A DNA stretch of 34,671 bases, taken from positions 1-34,671 of the forward strand of contig NZ_JAJCYB010000072.1 of assembly GCF_029263155.1 (NCBI RefSeq), written 5' to 3'. The position numbers and the translations under genes are program-made. The notes under the pieces were generated by a model, which saw only the letters and a list, made by a program, of their open reading frames with translations, was not told the DNA's origin and did no database searches. This DNA is from Pseudonocardia sp. Its GTDB lineage: Bacteria > Actinomycetota > Actinomycetes > Mycobacteriales > Pseudonocardiaceae. Shown in pieces: positions 31,329 through 34,671 of this stretch (the stretch's first letter is position 1; each line of letters begins with the position of its first letter).

Positions 31329-32723
31329 GTGGCAGTTCCCGGTCCCGGATACGCGATCACCGCCCGAGTCGAGGTCCCGGCCTCCGCCAGTGCGGCGGGT
31401 GACCTGACCGTGGCGGTGGGTCGCGTCGGCGGAGTCGTCACGGCCTTCGACGTCGTGGAGGCGCACACCGCGACGCTCGTCGTCGACATCTCCTGCAACG
31501 CGCTGAACGAGGCGCACGCGCAGGAGATCACCGCCACGCTGGAGGCGCTGCCCGGCGTGCGGGTCCGCAAGGTGTCGGACCGGACCTTCCTGCTGCACCT
31601 GGGCGGGAAGCTGTCGGTGGAGTCCAAGGTCAGCCTGCGCAACCGCGACGACCTCTCCCGCGCCTACACCCCCGGTGTCGCCCGCGTCTGCCAGGCGATC
31701 GCGGCCAACCCCGCCGACGCCCGGCGCCTGACGATCAAGCGCAACACCGTCGCGGTCGTCACCGACGGGTCCGCGGTGCTCGGTCTGGGCAACCTCGGCG
31801 CGGCCGCCGCGATGCCCGTCATGGAGGGCAAGGCCGCGCTGTTCAAGCGGTTCGCCGGCGTCGACGCCTGGCCGGTGTGCCTGGACACCCAGGACACCGA
31901 GGAGATCATCCGGACCGTCCAGATCCTCGCCCCGGCCTACGGCGGCATCAATCTCGAGGACATCGCCGCCCCGCGCTGCTTCGAGATCGAGGCGCGGCTG
32001 CGCGAGATGCTCGACATCCCGGTCTTCCACGACGACCAGCACGGCACCGCCGTCGTCGTGCTCGGGGCGCTGCGCAACGCGCTGCGGGTGGTCGGCAAGA
32101 AGCTCGCCGACGTGAAGATCGTCGTCTGCGGCGTGGGCGCCGCAGGCTCGGCGATCATCCGGCTGCTCGGCTCGCAGTCGCCCGGTGCGGTGCTGGCCGT
32201 CGACATCGACGGGATCGTGCACGCGGCGCGCCCCGGCCTCGACACCAACCTGGCCTCGATCGCCGCGCTGACCAACACGACGGGGGTGACGGGCTCCCTC
32301 GCCGACGCGCTCGTCGACGCCGACGTCTTCATCGGGGTGTCGGCGCCCAACCTGTTCGGGGCCGACGAGCTCGCCTCGATGGCGCCCGACTCGATCGTGT
32401 TCGCGCTGGCCAACCCCGATCCCGAGATCGACCCGGCCATCGCGCTGCAGCACGCGGCCGTGGTCGCCACCGGGCGGTCGGACTACCCGAACCAGATCAA
32501 CAACGTGCTCGCCTTCCCCGGGGTGTTCCGCGGGCTGCTCGACGCGCAGGCCCGCGACATCACCGACGCCATGCTGCTCGCCGCATCCGCGGCCATCGCC
32601 GACGTGGTGCCCGAGCCGAACGCGAGCTTCATCGTGCCCAGCGTGTTCGACGCGACGGTGGCGCCCGCGGTGGCCGAGGCGGTCCGGGCCGCGACGGCCA
32701 GGAAGGACGTCGCCCCCACCTGA
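31329..32723 (+). CDS. NAD-dependent malic enzyme with N-terminal ACT domain
   Basis: The product is 464 aa, decarboxylating malate to pyruvate. Residues ~8-85 are an ACT-like regulatory domain ([11 protein letters not shown], then [11 protein letters not shown] and [20 protein letters not shown]). The malic enzyme core begins [16 protein letters not shown] (catalytic Tyr), followed by [23 protein letters not shown] (Lys), [18 protein letters not shown] (metal Asp) and the NAD-binding [15 protein letters not shown]-malic enzymes are often allosteric; the ligand is unknown. GTG 31329 follows a TAGGGT box by 6 bases. Confidence 0.95.
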   Translation: MAVPGPGYAITARVEVPASASAAGDLTVAVGRVGGVVTAFDVVEAHTATLVVDISCNALNEAHAQEITATLEALPGVRVRKVSDRTFLLHLGGKLSVESKVSLRNRDDLSRAYTPGVARVCQAIAANPADARRLTIKRNTVAVVTDGSAVLGLGNLGAAAAMPVMEGKAALFKRFAGVDAWPVCLDTQDTEEIIRTVQILAPAYGGINLEDIAAPRCFEIEARLREMLDIPVFHDDQHGTAVVVLGALRNALRVVGKKLADVKIVVCGVGAAGSAIIRLLGSQSPGAVLAVDIDGIVHAARPGLDTNLASIAALTNTTGVTGSLADALVDADVFIGVSAPNLFGADELASMAPDSIVFALANPDPEIDPAIALQHAAVVATGRSDYPNQINNVLAFPGVFRGLLDAQARDITDAMLLAASAAIADVVPEPNASFIVPSVFDATVAPAVAEAVRAATARKDVAPT

Positions 32724-32730
32724 CGCGCCC

Positions 32731-32771
32731 GCGAGTCGGGGTGTGCGTGTGCGCGAGTCGGGGTGTGCGTG
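32731..32771 (+). repeat. Two 19-bp direct repeats upstream of pdxT
   Basis: GCGAGTCGGGGTGTGCGTG occurs at 32731-32749 and again at 32753-32771, exactly repeated at a 22-bp period. The second copy ends 7 bases before the TACCCT -10 box, so a tandem regulator site is possible. Confidence 0.7.
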
Positions 32772-32778
32772 CGGCGGT

Positions 32779-32784
32779 TACCCT
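32779..32784 (+). promoter_or_regulatory. -10 box of a probable leaderless promoter for pdxT
   Basis: TACCCT lies 7 bases before the GTG at 32792. Confidence 0.5.
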
Positions 32785-32791
32785 CGACGAC

Positions 32792-33409
32792 GTGGTTCCC
32801 GTGATCGGTGTGCTGGCCCTGCAGGGCGACGTCCGCGAGCACCTGTCGGCGCTGGCCTCCTGCGGGGCGCGGGCGGTGCCGGTGCGCAGGCCGTCCGAGC
32901 TCGCGGCGGTGGACGCGGTCGTGCTGCCGGGCGGGGAGTCCACGACGATGAGCCGGTTGCTGGGCACCTTCGACCTGCTCGACCCCCTGCGCGAGCGTAT
33001 CGCCGCCGGGATGCCCACCTACGGCTCGTGCGCCGGGATGATCCTGCTGGCCCGCGAGGTGCTCGACGGCCGCCCCGACCAGCAGCAGCTCGGTGGCCTC
33101 GACGTGGTGGTGCGCCGCAACGCGTTCGGTCGGCAGGTCGACTCCTTCGAGACCGACCTCGACGTCGACGGCATCCCCGACGGACCGGTGCGCGCCGTCT
33201 TCATCCGCGCGCCCTGGGTGGAGAAGGCGGGCGACGACGTGCAGGTGCTGGCCACGGTGCCCGACCGCACGGTCGGCGGCGCCGGCACGGGCGAGGCGGC
33301 GGGCCGGCCGGTGGCGGTGCGCCAGGGCGCGGTGCTGGCGACGGCCTTCCACCCGGAGCTGACCGGCGACCTGCGCATCCACGCGATGTTCGTGTCGATG
33401 CTCGCCTGA
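32792..33409 (+). CDS. pdxT: Pyridoxal 5'-phosphate synthase glutaminase subunit PdxT
   Basis: The product is 205 aa, a class I glutamine amidotransferase that feeds ammonia to PdxS. It starts [18 protein letters not shown]. The oxyanion strand is LPGGEST, the nucleophile Cys lies in YGSCAGMI, and the His-x-Glu pair is in [12 protein letters not shown] 32792 follows a TACCCT box by 7 bases, so translation is probably leaderless. It is encoded 9.7 kb downstream of pdxS in the same direction, with unrelated genes inserted between. Confidence 0.96.
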   Translation: MVPVIGVLALQGDVREHLSALASCGARAVPVRRPSELAAVDAVVLPGGESTTMSRLLGTFDLLDPLRERIAAGMPTYGSCAGMILLAREVLDGRPDQQQLGGLDVVVRRNAFGRQVDSFETDLDVDGIPDGPVRAVFIRAPWVEKAGDDVQVLATVPDRTVGGAGTGEAAGRPVAVRQGAVLATAFHPELTGDLRIHAMFVSMLA

Positions 33410-33427
33410 GCTCGTCCACATGCCGTT

Positions 33428-33478
33428 GCAGTGGGGTGGCTTCACTGCAGCGGGGCTGGGGTGAGGCCACCCCACTGC
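33428..33478. repeat. Palindromic element, copy 1
   Basis: GCAGTGGGGTGGC (33428-33440) pairs perfectly with 33466-33478. Bases 33432-33449 match copy 2 (starting at 33505) almost exactly, differing at one Y position of GTGGGGTGGCTTYACTGCA. It lies just after the pdxT stop and could also terminate transcription. Confidence 0.75.
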
Positions 33479-33503
33479 GACTCGGCGCGGTGCCCGGGCG
33501 TGT

Positions 33504-33550
33504 AGTGGGGTGGCTTTACTGCACACTCCTCGGAGCAGAGCCACCCCACT
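33504..33550. repeat. Palindromic element, copy 2, containing a gene's stop codon
   Basis: AGTGGGGTGGCT (33504-33515) pairs perfectly with 33539-33550, and an inner CTGC/GCAG stem (33519-33522, 33535-33538) closes the loop. The stop codon (33516-33518, minus strand) and final codons of the gene at 33516-34523 lie inside it. Confidence 0.75.
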
Positions 33551-34523
33551 GCGATGGGGGCGGTGGGGTGATGCGCTCGGCGCGCACCGCCGGGCGGGGC
33601 CGGGCGGCGGCCGCTGCGTAGGACGCCTCGAGCTCGGCCAGCACGTCTCGGGGCTGCCGGCGCAGGCGGGTGGGCATCGTCGGGAGCACCGCCGCGCCGA
33701 CCGCCGTGAACCTGGCGCGCTTGTCCTGCTCCCGCGCGTAGTCCTCCGGTGCGAGGTGCCACTGGTAGGAGTTGATCTCCCAGGCCAGGGCGACGTCGTC
33801 CCACCAGGCGTCGGCAATTCCCAGGAACCGGCCCGCGGCGTCGAACACCGTGGCGTTCCACCACGGTTCGGGAAGCCCGGACCGGCGCCACAGCTTCTTC
33901 GCGTCCAGCTCGGCTGCCGAGCGGATGCCGTCGCGGACGTCCCGCAGGACCCGCCGCGGCGTGGCGGACCCGTGCTGCCCGCCCGCGTCGAGCTCGGTGA
34001 CGAGCTGCGCGACCGTGCAGAGGTCGCGCTGCACGGCGTCGGACACCAGCTCCGCGATCTCGCGCTCCGAGCGCAGCAGCCGGATCGCGTCGGCGACGGC
34101 CCGTGGGACCGGTGCGAGCGGGATCCCGTCGCGGGGGACCGGGTGCGGCAGCCGCCTCGTCCGGTCGACGCGGAGGTACCAGGTGTTGCGGACCTGTCTC
34201 GTGTGCGGCACCAGCAGCTGCAGCGAACCACCGGTCGACGGGCCGCGCCGTATCCGGTGCCGGCGGCACGCCTCCACACCGGTGAGCACGGCGTCGTTGC
34301 CGCCGTGCAGCAGGGCGGCGATCACGAGCTGGTCGGGTGTCGGCTGCCCCGTGGACAGCAGCACGACGCCGGGCGCGAGCCGCTGCCACGGCCCGCCGTC
34401 GCGGCACCGGTGGTACACCGTCGACTCCGGCACCCCGAGCGCCACCAGGGCACGAGCGGTGATCACGCCGTTCCGGGCCGCGGCATGGATGGTGGCCCGG
34501 TCGGGCCCGCGCTTGCGTCTCAC
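33516..34523 (-). CDS. AbiEi-like / DUF559-like protein (hypothetical)
   Basis: The product is 335 aa from GTG 34523; an upstream ATG at 34595 is possible but lies in the damaged contig end. The N-terminus has the AbiEi-like winged helix seen in actinobacterial antitoxin-type proteins (ARALVALGVPESTVYHRCRDG, then WQRLAPGVVLLSTG). The C-terminal ~100 residues resemble a DUF559/Vsr-type PD-(D/E)xK nuclease fold: GIADAWWDDVALAWEINSYQWH, then a helix and VGAAVLPTMPTRLR. Asp and Glu are present but the usual basic residue is Asn, so catalysis is doubtful. Its last codons come from a palindromic repeat. No toxin neighbour is visible. Confidence 0.7.
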   Translation of the reverse strand: MRRKRGPDRATIHAAARNGVITARALVALGVPESTVYHRCRDGGPWQRLAPGVVLLSTGQPTPDQLVIAALLHGGNDAVLTGVEACRRHRIRRGPSTGGSLQLLVPHTRQVRNTWYLRVDRTRRLPHPVPRDGIPLAPVPRAVADAIRLLRSEREIAELVSDAVQRDLCTVAQLVTELDAGGQHGSATPRRVLRDVRDGIRSAAELDAKKLWRRSGLPEPWWNATVFDAAGRFLGIADAWWDDVALAWEINSYQWHLAPEDYAREQDKRARFTAVGAAVLPTMPTRLRRQPRDVLAELEASYAAAAARPRPAVRAERITPPPPSQWGGSAPRSVQ

Positions 34524-34589
34524 GTGCCAGAGGATGCATCCGCGGACCGCCCCCGCGCGGCGTTTCGCACCAACAGGTGCGATGGGCCT

Positions 34590-34671
34590 CCACATCCGTT
34601 GCAGTGGGGGGGGGGGGGGGCGGCACCCCCCCGCCGGGGGGCACCCCCCCGCCCCGCCGGGGGGCGCGCGG
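34590..34671. other. Third copy of the palindromic repeat running into G/C homopolymers (contig end)
   Basis: TCCACATCCGTTGCAGTGGGG, ending at about 34608, matches the start of copy 1 (33416-33436) apart from one missing G. Continuous G, then C/G blocks, replace the remainder. This looks like a read through a strong hairpin that failed, rather than real sequence. Confidence 0.5.

Noticed and set aside
34604..34671. Long G and C runs at the window end, possible G-quadruplex or regulatory element
   Set aside because: They interrupt a known repeat copy and sit at the sequence edge; a read or assembly artefact is more likely.

Overview
The window is very GC-rich DNA with dense genes, frequent GTG starts and 1-7 base gene overlaps. 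The run thrS - HIT-family Ap4A phosphorylase - pgsA - patA - pimA - pdxS matches the phosphatidylinositol mannoside (PIM) locus of mycobacteria and relatives (Rv2614c to Rv2606c in M. tuberculosis). This points to a mycolata-like or Pseudonocardiales actinobacterium; Pseudonocardia is my best guess, as inference only. At least six genes have a TANNNT -10 box 6-7 bases before an ATG/GTG, as expected for leaderless mRNAs.

Layout. 1-258: the 3' end of a group II intron (domains V and VI) fused to the last codons of an HNH endonuclease gene. 418-9552: accessory and housekeeping genes: alpha/beta hydrolase, a decayed VOC (glyoxalase-like) gene, an MmcQ/YjbR protein, a PAS-PAS-PAS-GAF-SpoIIE phosphatase coupled to a P-loop kinase, a MerR-TipAS regulator beside a DUF3500 gene, a small HicB-like protein, and a class A penicillin-binding protein. 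9855-12863: an HSL-type esterase, a small membrane protein, and a coupled LLM flavin oxidoreductase/NTF2-like pair.

13178-16032: four consecutive, diverged roadblock/LC7-like paralogues. Three have long proline-rich tails and two end in the same short Trp-containing helix. No GTPase, sensor kinase or DUF742 gene accompanies them, so this is not a standard conservon (cvnABCD). This is the best candidate for an undescribed system in the window.

16157-23116: thrS and the PIM/PLP block. PgsA makes phosphatidylinositol phosphate, PimA mannosylates PI, PatA acylates the mannoside, and PdxS with PdxT (split off to 32792) makes pyridoxal phosphate. The LemA-like gene between pimA and pdxS carries an in-frame 55-bp palindrome. 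23339-34523: a secreted GH16 enzyme with acidic repeats, a 70-bp nested hairpin, an XRE-cupin regulator divergent from azlCD with two matching operators, an NAD(P)-binding/DUF2867 protein overlapping tail-to-tail with an MFS transporter, an atypical EF-G-like GTPase, an ACT-malic enzyme, pdxT, and an AbiEi/DUF559-like protein whose 3' end lies in a repeated palindromic element. The last ~70 bases are G/C homopolymer runs that look like a damaged contig end.
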